The notes under the pieces were generated by a model that was not told the origin of the DNA, did not search any database, and saw nothing but the letters and a program-made list of their open reading frames with translations. From NCBI GenBank assembly GCA_023333565.1, contig JAJKFH010003883.1, forward strand, positions 1 through 64,000: a stretch of 64,000 bases of DNA. The letters are read 5' to 3'. Both the position numbers and the translations under genes were made by a program. The first letter of the stretch is position 1, and the number at the start of each line of letters is the position of its first letter. The DNA is from Puffinus mauretanicus (lineage: Eukaryota; Chordata; Aves; Procellariiformes; Procellariidae). Shown one piece after another: positions 1 to 11,809 of the stretch.

Positions 1-1018
1 TGCAGAGCCTTCCCACCCTCCAGCAGATCAACACTCTCGCCCAGCTTGGTGTCGTCTGCAGACTTACTGAGGGAGCACTCGATCCCCTCGTCCAGATCGT
101 TGATAAAGAGATTGAACAGGACTGGCCCCAGTACTGAGCCCTGGGGAACACCGCTCGTCACCGGCCGCCAACTGGATTTAACTCCGTTGACCACAACTCT
201 CTGGGCTCGACCATCCAGCCAGTTTTTTACCCAGCGAAGAGTGGACCTGTCTAGGCCGTGAGCCGCCAGCTTCTCTAGGAGAATGCCGTGGGAGACAGTG
301 TCAAAGGCTTTGCTGAAGTCCAGGTAGACCACATCCACAGCCTTTCCCTCATTCACCAGGCGGGTCACCTGGTCATAGAAGGAGACCAGGTTGGTCAAGC
401 AGGACCTGCCTTCCATGAACCCGTGCTGGCTGGGCCTGATCCCCTGCTTGTCCACGCTTTGCCTTAACAAGTGAAGCCTCAAAACGAACCGCTCCATGAT
501 CTTCCCCGGCACCGAGGTCAGGCTGACCGGCCTGTAGTTCCCCGGATCCTCCTTCCGGCCCTTCTTGTAGATGGGCGTCACACTGGCAAGCCTCCAGTCG
601 TCCGGGACCTCCCCAGTTAACCAGGACTGCTGGTAAATGATGGAGAGTGGCTCGGCAAGCTCCTCCGCCAGCTCCCTCAGTACCCTTGGGTGGATCCCAT
701 CCGGCCCCATAGACTTGTGAGCGTCCAGGTGGCGTAGCAGATTGTTAACTGCTTCCTCTTGGACTATGGGGGGTTTATCCTGCTCGCCATCCCTGTCTTC
801 CAGCTCAGGGGGCTGAGTACCCCGAGGATAACCGCTCTGACTATTAAAGACTGAGGCAAAGGTGGCATTGAGTACCTCAGCCTTATCCTCGTCCTTGGTG
901 GCAACGTTCCCCCCCGCATCCAATAGAGGATGGAGATTCTCCTTGACTCTCCTTTTGTCATTAATATACTTGTAAAAACATTTTTTGTTGTCTTTCACGA
1001 GAGTGGCCAGCTTGAGTT
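1..1018 (-). mobile_element. CR1 non-LTR retrotransposon (LINE), 5'-truncated ORF2 fragment with reverse transcriptase
   Basis: Read on the minus strand, this stretch stays open for about 339 codons without a stop, from near 1017 down to the window edge. It encodes the middle of CR1 ORF2: a region ending in KCFYKYIN, then [14 protein letters not shown], then reverse-transcriptase blocks including [14 protein letters not shown] and [13 protein letters not shown], and the catalytic ADD of SADDTKLG near base 60. These are textbook RT motifs of the CR1 clade, whose protein copies the element's RNA at the target site. The element enters from the left of the window, so its 3' end is not visible. 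At about 1018 homology stops abruptly, which fits the usual 5' truncation of CR1 copies. No ATG-started ORF2 or endonuclease domain is present here, so this copy cannot be autonomous as seen. It lies antisense to the host gene, in an intron. Assignment to CR1 is firm; the subfamily is not determined. Confidence 0.96.
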
Positions 1019-1622
1019 CTGAATGTTGTCATGAATCCTAATCCTGTTTTAATCAGAAATCTTGATTATTGGTATCATACTTAATCCTTTGCACGCAATT
1101 GCTGGTTCTGTAGACTCATTTCCAACTGGCCTTCATTCACGAATTCACTGGAAGCGCTGGTTGAAAAACTGGACTTCTTGGTTGGGTTGCAATACTGCCT
1201 TCCACTGACTGCGAGGAATTACATGCTTCATGAGGGTCATCTTCAGCCGAAACCACAAAATAATTCTTCTCATGTTGATCGTTAGCTTGAAAGTCTTGAG
1301 TAGGTTTGAATGAATTTGACAAATATGTTCCTAAGGTTAGTAACGGGCATAGAAAAATATGTATTAAAAAAATGAGCTCAAAATGAATATGATTTTGACA
1401 TCGTAAGAATTGCTGAAAAGCGCGTCAGTAGCTGGAACACAATGAGAAATCTTGTGCTTTTTTGAGTCAAAATGTTCAAACAATAATTTAATGAAAGGGG
1501 TTCTTTCTGTCTGAAATCCCGGAGGTTTATGGGGGAACAGAGAATTACTGCTTTCTACTAATGGCACTTGAAAGCCTATTCATCACCTTGGGTAAATGAC
1601 GTTTAAGATGCTAACACACAAC

Positions 1623-1646
1623 TTTTTTTTTTTTTTTTTTTTTTTT
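1623..1646. repeat. Poly-T tract (T24)
   Basis: An uninterrupted run of 24 T. No flanking LINE or SINE body was recognised, so it is a simple homopolymer rather than a proven retroposon tail. Confidence 0.9.
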
Positions 1647-2382
1647 GCAACTGGGTTGATGAGCTCCTGTTCTTTTAAGCATCATTTTTCTTGCTTTTTT
1701 AACATGTATCTGAGCCAGCAGGTTAGAAGCCCTTAGCTGTGAGACATCGTCCTGCTTTCTGCTCCAACAAGAAATTTTCACCCAGCTGAGAATCTTTTTC
1801 ACAATCTCATCCTTTATCCCTACCTTGTAACAAATTAATTACGAAATTAAGACTGCTTTTTCTCTATCGGTTCCACACGCATGGATAAGCCCAAGTATAC
1901 ATCCTTTTAATGCAAATATGATACATGTCAGCGTGGTTCCTTATCTTTCAAGAACCAGGTTTCAGTGACAAGGTTTTTCTAAAGCCTCTTTAGGGTGCAG
2001 GTTGCTGTAGAGTAAGGGAATTTAATTGTCAGAGTAAAGCAATCAGTCTGGACTGAGCGGAATTGGATGTCATGCTTTTGATTTACTGTGCAATAACTTT
2101 TCTTGGCGCACAAGTTCTTGTATTTCTCCTAGTGAATTTTGCCTGTCAAAAAATATAGCGGATTCTTCGCTATATGAGCAAATTTATTCTCCTTGGCATG
2201 GTACAACTGTAACACGAAAGAGTAACCACCTTCAGCTGAGTATAAAAAGGAAGGACATTTTAAGTATTACTATACTTTTATAAGTGATTGTTTATAGCAA
2301 AACATAGGGTTTTACCTTTGTGGAAATGGTTACGGAAGAGAAATGTTTATAATTGCATCCCTGTAATTCACGATAAGGAATC

Positions 2383-2475
2383 AGTATCCCTATTTTGGAG
2401 ATAAGGAAGGACTGGCTTGGAGAGGTGCAGGTGTTTTGTGCAGGCAAGCTGGTGGCAAGGCTAGGAATCAAATTT
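2383..2475 (+). repeat. MIR-like ancient SINE relic
   Basis: The order of elements matches the MIR core and 3' half: a 'tatccctattttggagataa' block, then 'ggcttggagaggtgcag', a 'caagctggtggcaaggct' block and 'aggaatcaaat'. MIR consensus carries the corresponding blocks for attatccccatttt, gagaggtt, cacacagctagt, ggcagagct and gggattcaaa. Divergence is high, as expected for an element that predates the bird-mammal split. The call rests on remembered consensus, not on an alignment. Confidence 0.55.
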
Positions 2476-3182
2476 GATTTTATTCATTTTTAGCTCCCCG
2501 GAGAGTGTAGAAATAGGGACAGAAGTCAGACATGACTCAATAGTCTCAGAGCTACTTTTTTAGAGGAGTGAGAATATCACTTAAAAATGATCAAATTAAA
2601 AAAAAAAAAAAAGGCTGGATAACTTTACTTGAAGTGTAACATCTTTTCTCTGTCTCAGTATGCTTATATATTATAAAAGCATTTATGCTTTTTTGTATAG
2701 GCTTCCTATACAAACTAGGGGACTAGATCTGAGGAGGTGATAAATACATGTGCCAAGGGACTGAGAAGGATCACCTGTGTGGCTGAGTCCAGTCTCCCCC
2801 GTAATTTGGGCAATTGCATGACATTTAGATATTTAATCTGGATATCTGGATTACTCGAGGATTTCTTTTTTTCTTATAATATGGGGTGCCATTTTATAAC
2901 CATGGGTTTGATGTGTTAAATAATTTTCAAGAAAGCCGTACCAATGCCAGTTTGGTACTTGACTAAGTGAAAATATTTTTTACATGAGGCAAATTGGATG
3001 CTTCATTTCAGCATCATTTTTGAGGAAACATTTGGAGATTTGAGACATAAACTGCTTCGGACTGAAAGAGGAATGAGTCAAATACGAAGATGGCACTTGG
3101 ATGTTTGGGGATGTGGTTTGCTTTTTCATTAGCTTTAAGAAAAAACAACTGAGTGAAAATGAATTCTCTCAATTTTCTGTAG

Positions 3183-3309
3183 AATTTTCTCTCTCTTGTC
3201 GGCGATACTACATCTGGGTAACATCCGGTACAAAAAGAAGACTTACCGGGATGACTCCATCGATATTTGTAACCCTGAAATACTACCTATTGTGTCGGAT
3301 CTGCTGGAG
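3183..3309 (+). CDS. MYO9A: MYO9A exon A: motor domain, LSAILHLGN segment
   Basis: The exon starts after a 'tctgtag' acceptor and ends at ctggag|gtaagc. It enters with the last base of a split codon (3183), then encodes 42 residues beginning IFSLLSAILHLGNIRYKKK and ending PIVSDLLE. LSAILHLGN(I/V) is a conserved helix of the myosin head; the following YRDDSIDICNP stretch matches myosin IX, and MYO9A in particular, as I know that family. Class IX myosins move on actin and carry a RhoGAP domain in the tail that lowers Rho activity; only head sequence is present here. The exon ends in phase 0 and joins exon B in frame (LLE then VKEE). Earlier head exons, including the P-loop and switch I, must lie upstream of the window. 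Confidence 0.94.
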
Positions 3310-6300
3310 GTAAGCCTTCGCATTCCATCCTGTAATGTTCACACCTGATGAGCCACCTCTGTTTTGTAAGAGCATTTATTTCCAGTTTCACTGAAGAGTA
3401 AGTTCTCTTGTGTTACCGTTCATATGGGCTGTTCATGTTTGCCAGTGGAAAGTTACAAAGATTTTTTTTAATGAGGTTTTTAATGTAGGTTTTTTTCCCC
3501 TACCCTTGAGCTTCAGGTTTAATTGACTGAAAACCCTGTTTCTTTGATTAAAATTTGAAAGATTGCAAACCAGTTCTAGGCGGAAAGCAAACCTGCCATT
3601 CAATGCAGTAGTTTCTTCAATCGCCAACCATCAGCTCCCTCACCAAAATTCCCTGATGCTCCTGAAATCTGTTCCAATATTTGTACAAGAAACTAGAGCA
3701 ATTGTAAGACTACAGCCCACTCTTCTGGTTCAGGTGGTGGCTGTAGGAGATGCTGAGCTCTCTCACCATGTTTTGCTGTCTGTTGTTACCCTGCCAGCAC
3801 CCACAAAGACTGTCTAGAGATGCTGGAGGGTGCATCTCATCCCTTTAGTACCTATTTATGGACCTATTATCCATGCTTTTATCTAATTCTTTTGTGAACC
3901 TGTTGATGCTATCCGCTGTTTAAGACCCTTTACCGGAAACCTTTGTCCTCTTTGAGTCACCACTGTGCCGGTATCATTTGGGAAGGGTTTGTAGGTCTCA
4001 GCCTGGATGGCCCAGGGCCATATCCAATTCTGTTAATCAGTGCAAAAGCACCAAGTGAGTTCTTAGGAGGGCTGCTCTGTTAGCCCAAGCAGGTTATGAA
4101 GCTGTGGCATTAATTGTTCATGAGAAAAGTCTTCATGTCCATAAGCCAGCTTGTCCTGTGCTTGCTTTACGCGTTACACACCTCTTGACATGATATAGGT
4201 AGCCAGAAGCTCTCTTTGCCTTCTCGCTTTTCTTGAAACGCTCTAAACCGCTTGTAACTCCAAAGGATGCTGAAATATACTTGTGGTTGGTTAAAACAAC
4301 TATTATCTTTATCCCTTTCTACTTGCTGGATGGTGCGGAAGGTTAATTTTTACTAATTTTATGATAGCATCAGAAGATAACTTGTCGTTTTGTGTACACA
4401 TGATGCTCTTCCCATTTCTTCCCTTAAATAACAGTTGTGCTATCTCGCTACCTAAAGAACTCAGGAATTAGCTGTCACAGATTTTCATAGCACTTCATTA
4501 ATGCTTTGAATTTAGCAGGGGGGAAAGCTTCTCTAAAATATGGGTATAAGCAGCTGGATGCTCTTTGCATCTTGGCCTTGGAGATTGCAGAAATAAACAG
4601 AAGGAAAATATGAGTTTGGAGGAGAATGTTGTTGGTCTTACCCTGTTAAAAATGGCCATAGCGAGAGTGCCAAGTCATTTAAGAAGTAATTGTTTTTTAA
4701 AAAAGTTTTGAATAAGAGAGTGACTTAGAGATCTGAAAAAGTTCCAGGCTTTGGGTCTTTGCCCTGGCTTTCTTCTGCAAACAAACCCTTCTGCAACATC
4801 TGCATGCTGTAAGGTATCGGGTTATTTTTTGCACGTGTACATGTGAAATGATGCATCAGTTGAGCCATATAGATCCAATGGTGACTTAGTGCCATGGTCT
4901 GGTACAGCACAGAGCATGGATACCATGCTCACTTGCAGATAGTGTCAACAATACGTAAAAAATATATAAAAATATATATATATATTTTTACCTTCACCAT
5001 ATATATGTATTTACCTTCACCATTTTGAAAAAGCACTAGAATCTGGTGTAGCTGAGCAAAGTGATAGATTTCTGTTCATCTTTGTAATTCTTTCGCAAGC
5101 TAAGTGACCACATACAGCATAAAATGCTTGTTAATTAGATCAGGACAATGCAGATCTGAGGTATGATCTTGTGAAATACATTGCTGGGTTTGGGTAGGTG
5201 GTGTTGCTTGTCCTTAAAGTTGCATTTATATGGTAATTTATCCATGGAATTAGAGACATTGGTTGCCTCCAATATTGGTTGGAACATTTGACACTTTGTA
5301 TTTTGTCTCATTTGGGTAATTATTTTTATTACTCTTTTTTTTGTGGTCACTGAACAGTATACAGTTTTGCTTTTCACACCATTGTTGCTGAAAATGTAAA
5401 TTGGCCTGAAAAAGTTATTAATCCCCTCTCTAGATCTTGGCATTCGCTAAGACTGAAAAATCATCTCGGAATAAAAATAATATTAGCTGACAAATAGTTT
5501 AACTTCTTTTCATACAGCCACTGGCTGCTTGGCAGGACGGTCTTGAGCGTAGCAAAATGATGGAAGAAACCAGCTCTGCTGTAATGTGATGCTTACTTTG
5601 AGGGGTGGTTTGGTTTGGGTTTTTTACCTTAAATGAATCGCTGGGTTTGTTCAGTCAAGGTTTTGACATGGAAAGGAGAAGCAAAAAAATCCAACTGGAC
5701 TTGGGGGAAAGGCTCTGAGAAGCAGGAGCTGAACTGACCATCTCTGAGACCAGCCAAGAAGAGGGGATGCAGAGGTCCTCCTGCACAGCACCGATGGGCG
5801 GTGGCCTTCATGGGGAGGACGGGAACCAACAGCCTGGCTGAAATGAAAAATTTACGCAAAGCTAAGGTGTTTTCCGCCTCCGAAGGGAAGTCTGGCCCAA
5901 ATTGTGGTGAGCTAGCTGGTTTACATTGGAGCCTCTGAGCTTCTAAGGACAACTGGGGCAATTTCCCTGCTGCAGCAGATAATGCAACAACGCTGAACAG
6001 CTATCCTTCCTCTGGGTAACGAGATTTGTGTCCCTATAAAATGAAGCTAATATGCGGATTTTTTTTGAAGGAATCTGGGAGGAGATGATGCTCTGGAATG
6101 GATTTGATTTTTCTTAGATACCAACAACCCCATCCAATATGTTTTTGGTTTATTAAAACATTCAGACCAGCATTTGTTGAAAAAGCAGACTGCAATATAG
6201 GATTTTGGCCAGACTCTGCAGATCATTGTTTCATTTACAGTAAGACCCTGATTCCATGGGTTTTTTTCAAGAATAGACATAGCGTGTGGATTATGTGAGG

Positions 6301-7039
6301 CTTTTGGCAGGTTTTTCACAGCCTTTGTTTAAACTTTGCTGAAATACCGTGCTGTAGTGTGATGTCAAGGCTGCCTGATGGATCGAGCAGACGTGGAGTC
6401 CTGTGCAAGTGCTGCAACTATCACGGGTCCTCTGCAGAAATCATAGAGGATTGTGTAAAACTGGGGAAAGCTTTTTTGTTTCTAGGGAAAAGCCTGGAAA
6501 GGCTCGTTTGTGGGCTTATTAACAAAAGCAATCTATTGGAAATGATCTAGTTGACCTTAAGAGAGACTATTTTTTTTTTTTCCCATTAGAAGAGCAGGAA
6601 CATTTTAACTGTGTACATTTACTAATACTGGAAATTATATCTGTGGATGGAGTGAGGAAGGCAAATTCTGCCTTCACTGAATGGAGCAGTTTTATATTCA
6701 GTTTTTAGGCTTAGGTAACCAGCCTCAATGCAAGTAAAGGTAAATATAGGTTATCAAGTGTCCTAAATTAGTTTTGCCAGATCTCTTTTTTGCATTGATG
6801 ATGTTAGCTTTTGGAGCTAATGTCTACCTCCATGGGAGTTTTATGTGCTCAAGTTCTTTTTCTACTAAAAAATTGTCTTCAGCTTCCCAGAGGGATCCCA
6901 CAGACGTTGTGCTTCTTGTGTGATAAACATCTTGGAAAGTAATTGGGGAGCAAAAGGGAGGTGGGGATTACGAGGCAGCCAGTGCTTGCATCCAGCCTTC
7001 TCTTTTGGATCCGTTTTCCAGATGAAGTTTTGGGGATTG

Positions 7040-7118
7040 TAGAATCATAGAATTGGGTTGGAAGGGACCTCCGAAGTTCATCTAGTCCAACCCCCCTGCA
7101 ATGAGCAGGGACATCTTC
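7040..7118 (-). mobile_element. CR1 LINE, short 3'-end fragment
   Basis: On the minus strand this is the terminal part of a CR1 3' untranslated region. The + strand shows 'agaatcatagaattgggttg', then 'gaagggacct', 'catctagtccaacccccctg' and 'caatgagcagggacatcttc'. The ATTCTATGAT-type terminus lies at the left end, as expected for minus orientation. Homology stops near 7118, so the copy is about 80 bp and strongly 5'-truncated. Confidence 0.93.
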
Positions 7119-9989
7119 ATCGGATGCGAAGTTCCGAGCCAGAACAACTTTCTGGTTGTTTGAAAGAAAGTCTGAAGAAAAGGTTCAGATCTTTTTCAAG
7201 AAGAGCTGATAGAAATCTGAATTTATTTTCTATTACTCCACACCAGGCAGCTTTTGAACGAGCACTCAACACTGTAATCCCTTTCTCAAATATGGGAGGA
7301 GAGACAAAAAGCGATGTTTTCTTGCTCTCAAGTTGGAAATGGTTCATTTTTCTTCAGCTGCTATAACATAATACCCCAGCATTACTGGGGAAGCAATCTC
7401 CGCCTGCCTTGGCTCCAGCCCAGCCCTGGCGGGAGCCCGCTGGCTGTCTGCTCCCCGCTGCACTCCGCCGACGTTTATAGCCGTGGCAGCATTGCCGGTC
7501 ATCCTTCACTGGGCTTTAGAGCTCTAGTCATCCAGTCCTCTCAGCGTTGCTTCGACTTGCGTGTGGCAGTGAAGTCTTAAATCTGTATTTTGTCCCTGTA
7601 ATTAAGATATAAACTCCTATGGGCCGTGTAGCTTTTTTTTAAGAGGGAGAGCAGGACTTGCCCTTCAGCACCAGAAAGCAAAAATCCATGAAATGTAACT
7701 TAGAATTGTAACTCCCAGGGCACAAAATAAAGAAATAAATTGTGTTCTCCTCTTTGCTAATCTGCTAGGATGGTTTTTGTCTCTATTTTAGTGTATCACG
7801 CTTACTGGAGGAGGAAGCATGGGATGTACTTGATGGGGATGCTGCAAGTATCTCCATGCACCAGGTGTCCTTAGTCATCGGCACGCGCCCGGTTTATCTT
7901 TAGAAAGCTCCTGTGGCTCCTCGTTGGCATCAGGAGCCAGCTACCTTCAAGCTGTGGCCTTAAATGAAAATTAGGATAATTTGGCTGTACCCGTGGTGTT
8001 GGCTCTCAGAGGTGATGAAGTAATCAAGATCAAGCTCCACTGGGTGGTAATTGCAGGCGGAGACCCAGGGAGATGCAGGGATTACCTTCCCTTCCTTGCC
8101 AAGTATGTTCTTGTACAGGAAGATGATTCGATGCGATCCCTCCGGGTCAGCTCGCAGCAGGTCTGGAGAAGAAGGATGCACATCTGCAGATCTCATCCAT
8201 CAGGAGAGCAGAGGGAGAAGGAAACCAGGGTGAACGTTAGATGGGGACGGTGAGGGATGGCGTGGGTAGTTGTTTAAACCTCTTAAAATCGCTGTGTTTG
8301 CTGACAAATCTGGGACTTGGAAGCGTTTAGGTTGTTTAGGAATATTACATTGGGCTGTTTCGATTAGTAACCATCTGATACCCCTCTGCCTTGTTGCCTT
8401 TGATAATTTAAGAAAGCCAGTGCGCTGGCTGCAGGTTTGCAGCATCCCTGAAGTGGGATAACGGGTGGTGTAAAACTCACTTTTGTTCCAAGCTGTGCGA
8501 CTGAGGGAGGGCAGCTGGTGGTCCCACAGCTCTGCGTTTTGCCTGCAGAGCTAACATTTTAAAAATCACCATTTTGCTGAATGTAGAGGAATAGAAACCA
8601 AATGTGAAAACTTGCTGTGGATTTCCGGATGAACCAGAAGATTATTTTTCAACCTCAAGGTGTTGACGTTCGATTTCCAATGACGTAGATCTTGCTGGTA
8701 GGTGAAGGTCATATACAGGTGACTCGATGTTTTCTGCTTTCCGCACCACAGCAACAAGTTCTTATTAGTGGGTCTTGCAGCAAAAGTCAGTTACATAAAA
8801 ATGCACTGGAGTTTATCAGGGAGACTCCCATGACAGTATTTTTGGTAGAAAGTAATATTTTGTACAGAAAGACATCATTATTGCGATGGTTTGTGAGATT
8901 TCTTAAGTTCCACTGGCTTGTTTGCATTGCCCTTCAAACTAATTACTGGATTAAACCAGTAAGTCAAAGTACATAGACCACTAAGTTTCCCGTCATTCGC
9001 ATCATATCGTAAATGGTTTACCTGGGATAAAAATATGGCTTGGATGGCTTTAGAAATGTGGATTTGATGCTTCTAGTCTTCATCAAGAGATGTTCTGAGC
9101 AGGTCTGGTGTCTGCATGGAGTCTTTCAGTTAGGGTAAGTAGCTTGTATAGACTTCAGTGCGGCTTCTCAAGCAGCAGCATCTCTGTATCAATCCATAGC
9201 TACTAACTCTGGGCTCAAAGATTTTCACCAGACTAACAATTTTTTTTTTTACATTGAAATTTAGCAAAGAGCAGTCAACAACTCAAAGTATTTAGGTCTA
9301 AGTTATGTGTAGGCGTATCACCTCTATTCTGATAGAGAGGGCACGCTTCTGAATTTCTCTGGGGGATATCACAATAAGAGGGACTTGAAACTTGAAAAAA
9401 GGCTTTCTTCCAACAATTCGTGGTAGGTACTGGTTAATTTGTCGGCACTGTTCACCTATTTGCCAACGTGTCTGTGTTTACACAACTGATTATTTTTCTG
9501 CAAACTGGTTTCTGTTACAGCTGATTATAGATTGTCGCCTTGCTGGGAACTGGTGTCTTTAGGGAGGAAATATCAGGTGCGAATAGCAGAGTAAATATCA
9601 GGTGCTTTTCAAAAGGTTTCTTCCTCCTTCTAATTCCTTTCCACCCTGAAAGACACCAAAAAAACCCTCCACTTGGATGTCTCTTAAACTGATGACACTA
9701 TTTTGCTTATTTGTAAGTAATTTGTATGATACCATCTTGACAACACTAGAAAGTTGACTTATTTTGCCAACAAAAAGTGTGGGAGGGAGGAGCTGCACTG
9801 GGAACGAAGGAAACCAATGGGAAATTGCTAGAAATGCGGTGACTGAATGTGGAAGATCAGGTTCCCTTGAATACCATGGTGTCTGATTTCTGATGCTGGG
9901 TTTATGTGCTGAGTTGTCTCCTCCCAACGGCTAGCTTGTTCTTATGCTTTGAACATTAACTCTGCAAGGGCTGGCAAAAGTGTTTTAAT

Positions 9990-10100
9990 GGGTTTTTTTA
10001 AAATTAAATTTATAAATTTTAAATTTATGAAAATATTTACACTTACAAATTTTAATTTTTTAAAAAAATTAGATTTAAAAAAATTTATTCCTAGAGTAAT
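9990..10100. repeat. AT-rich low-complexity block beside the exon B acceptor
   Basis: Interleaved runs of A and T (for example 'aaattttaatttttt' and 'ttaaaaaaatttattcc'), with almost no G or C. The block ends about 60 bp before the splice acceptor of exon B. Confidence 0.85.
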
Positions 10101-10158
10101 CATTAACATCAAGATCATGTTAAATGATGATGTTAAATCATTAACATTTTTGTTTTAG

Positions 10159-10248
10159 GTGAAAGAAGAGATGCTGTTTGAGGCCCTGGTTACCAGAAAG
10201 ACGGTGACAGTAGGAGAGAAGCTGATCTTACCATACAAACTAGCAGAG
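10159..10248 (+). CDS. MYO9A: MYO9A exon B: motor domain, 30 codons
   Basis: An exact 90-base, phase 0-0 exon. It begins VKEEMLFEALVTRKTVTVGE and ends ILPYKLAE. In myosin heads this follows the LLE helix and precedes the '[17 protein letters not shown]' helix, so the order with exons A and C is right. The EALVTRKTV...GE pattern matches the common myosin form in which a threonine- and arginine-containing turn links two helices. The acceptor is 'ttttgttttag'; the donor is gag|gtctgt, which departs from the gtragt consensus at positions +3 and +4. Loss of this exon would remove 30 residues without a frameshift. Confidence 0.95.
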
Positions 10249-11705
10249 GTCTGTACATGATGTTTATTATTAAAAGGGCAACACTTGGGATGGTTTTCAA
10301 TGCTTTGAGATGTACACTCGGCTCTGGTAGAGTTTCTTTCCGTTTTTATTTATTTACGTAAAAATAATGTAGGAGAAGCTAATGTGTATGAATCTAGAAA
10401 ATGATTGACTTTACCTTCTACGCCGTTCCTGGAAAGCAGGTTTGCACTTTATTCTGTGATAGTCTTTAACTGTTTTAATGACTTACGGTTGTGTAAGTGT
10501 TCTCCAAAGCAGAACTGTGGTTGCTGAGTGTGTATGATACAAGTAGTAGTCTTCATATGTCGTTCCTTAAACTGTAGCACTGATTCATCCCACAGCACAG
10601 TGGTGACCTAAAGACCTCCGGGAAATTTTTGGTGGGATCCTAAGTGCCTGTGTTAGTCACGGTTCTTGTATGGGAGGAGCTGGAGATCCTCTGTAGGAGG
10701 TTCCCGTTGTCTTTTCTTTAAACCTCTCATGACCTGGGTCCTTCTGTGATGCTTTGGAGCAGCCACAACTCAATCAGCCGCTCTCAAACTTGAGTGTAGT
10801 CTGCGCCGCTGCTAGCCGTGGGGCTGGCACTGCATGAAATGTTTAAATTCTCCTTTATGGTCTCTCTTAGGATTACAATGTCAGCAAACACGTGGTTTCC
10901 AGGAATTTTGAATTATATGCTGTGGCCGGTAAACAGAAACACCTCTATTTTCTTCTTATATTCTCCAAAGTATATAAGCTCTATTCTGCTGCAATACTTG
11001 TTTTGGCTGTTTCTGCATCTAGTGTTCTTGTATCCCACCCCAGCTGGGAACGTTGAGAACATTGAGCGTGGCATCACACCGCGCTCATCCCTCCGTTCCC
11101 CCTTGTTGTCATACGGTTGTATAAGAATTTGCAGCATACTGAGTAATGTCTCTGAGAGCAGTCTGTTGTGTCGCAAATAAGTCAGGACATGATGTGTTGT
11201 CATTAGGGTCAGCTGTAGATATTTTGATTCCTTTTTTCCAGAAAAAAAAAAAAGAAGATCTTTTCTCCCCTTTTGAGATTGTGTGTTTAAGCTCTAACTG
11301 TTACTGAGCCTTAAGCTTTGCAAGTTAAGTGTTGCCTTTGTGCAAGGCTTGAATCTCCCCTCACAAATGCTCTTACTGTGTCTTTGTGGTGCGCATATAA
11401 TGGATGTGGTATTTGTGTTTTTTTCCTGCGTCTTGGGCACAGACTTAAGCAATTGCTAGAAAAGTTTAAAATGTAACTATAACCACCCTTCTGCTGGAGG
11501 TTACTTCCCAACAGCTGCGATGATGGAACAATGTGCAGCAATGTGCCTTCAGCCGCCTTGCTGCAAAACTTGGCAGGTTGGATTAAACTGTTTCTTCTAA
11601 TATTTTAACCTGAGCCACCAGGTTTTGTATTGGAATAGCTTGAAACAGTCTTACCTAGATGCTCCTTCTGTTGAGATCAAAGAGCCCCTCTTGCTACCTG
11701 GAATG

Positions 11706-11809
11706 GCTGAGCGTGAATTTCTCAAGTGCTTTCCAAAATGTGTTTGGTGATGTGTCTGCTGAGCGTGAATTTCTCAAGTGCTTTCCAAAATGTTTTTGGT
11801 GATGTGTCT
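11706..11809. repeat. 52-bp tandem duplication (2 copies)
   Basis: Two adjacent 52-base units, 11706-11757 and 11758-11809, differ at a single base ('atgtgtttgg' against 'atgtttttgg'). Each starts 'gctgagcgtgaatttctcaa' and ends 'gatgtgtct'. The near identity points to a recent slip or duplication. Confidence 0.96.

Larger units (their letters stand above)
1019..3182 (+). other. MYO9A: Intron of MYO9A upstream of exon A (5' part lies outside the window)
   Basis: Non-coding, AT-rich sequence between the CR1 break and the first visible exon. It holds a T24 run (1623-1646), an A15 run (2598-2612) and a MIR-like relic (2383-2475). The intron ends in a pyrimidine-rich tract and an AG at 3181-3182. 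I see no exon or RNA gene in it. Confidence 0.8.
3310..10158 (+). other. MYO9A: Intron A-B (6.8 kb)
   Basis: Bounded by gtaagc at 3310 and a 'ttttgttttag' acceptor at 10158. It holds one short CR1 3' end (7040-7118), a small AT microsatellite around 4966-4986, and an AT-rich block just before the acceptor (9990-10100). Several open frames of 60-110 codons occur in it, but none has family resemblance, an ATG context or splice-site support. Confidence 0.85.

Noticed and set aside
7058..7366. Plus-strand open frame of 102 codons
   Set aside because: It begins inside the CR1 3' fragment, read on the wrong strand, and has no supported product.
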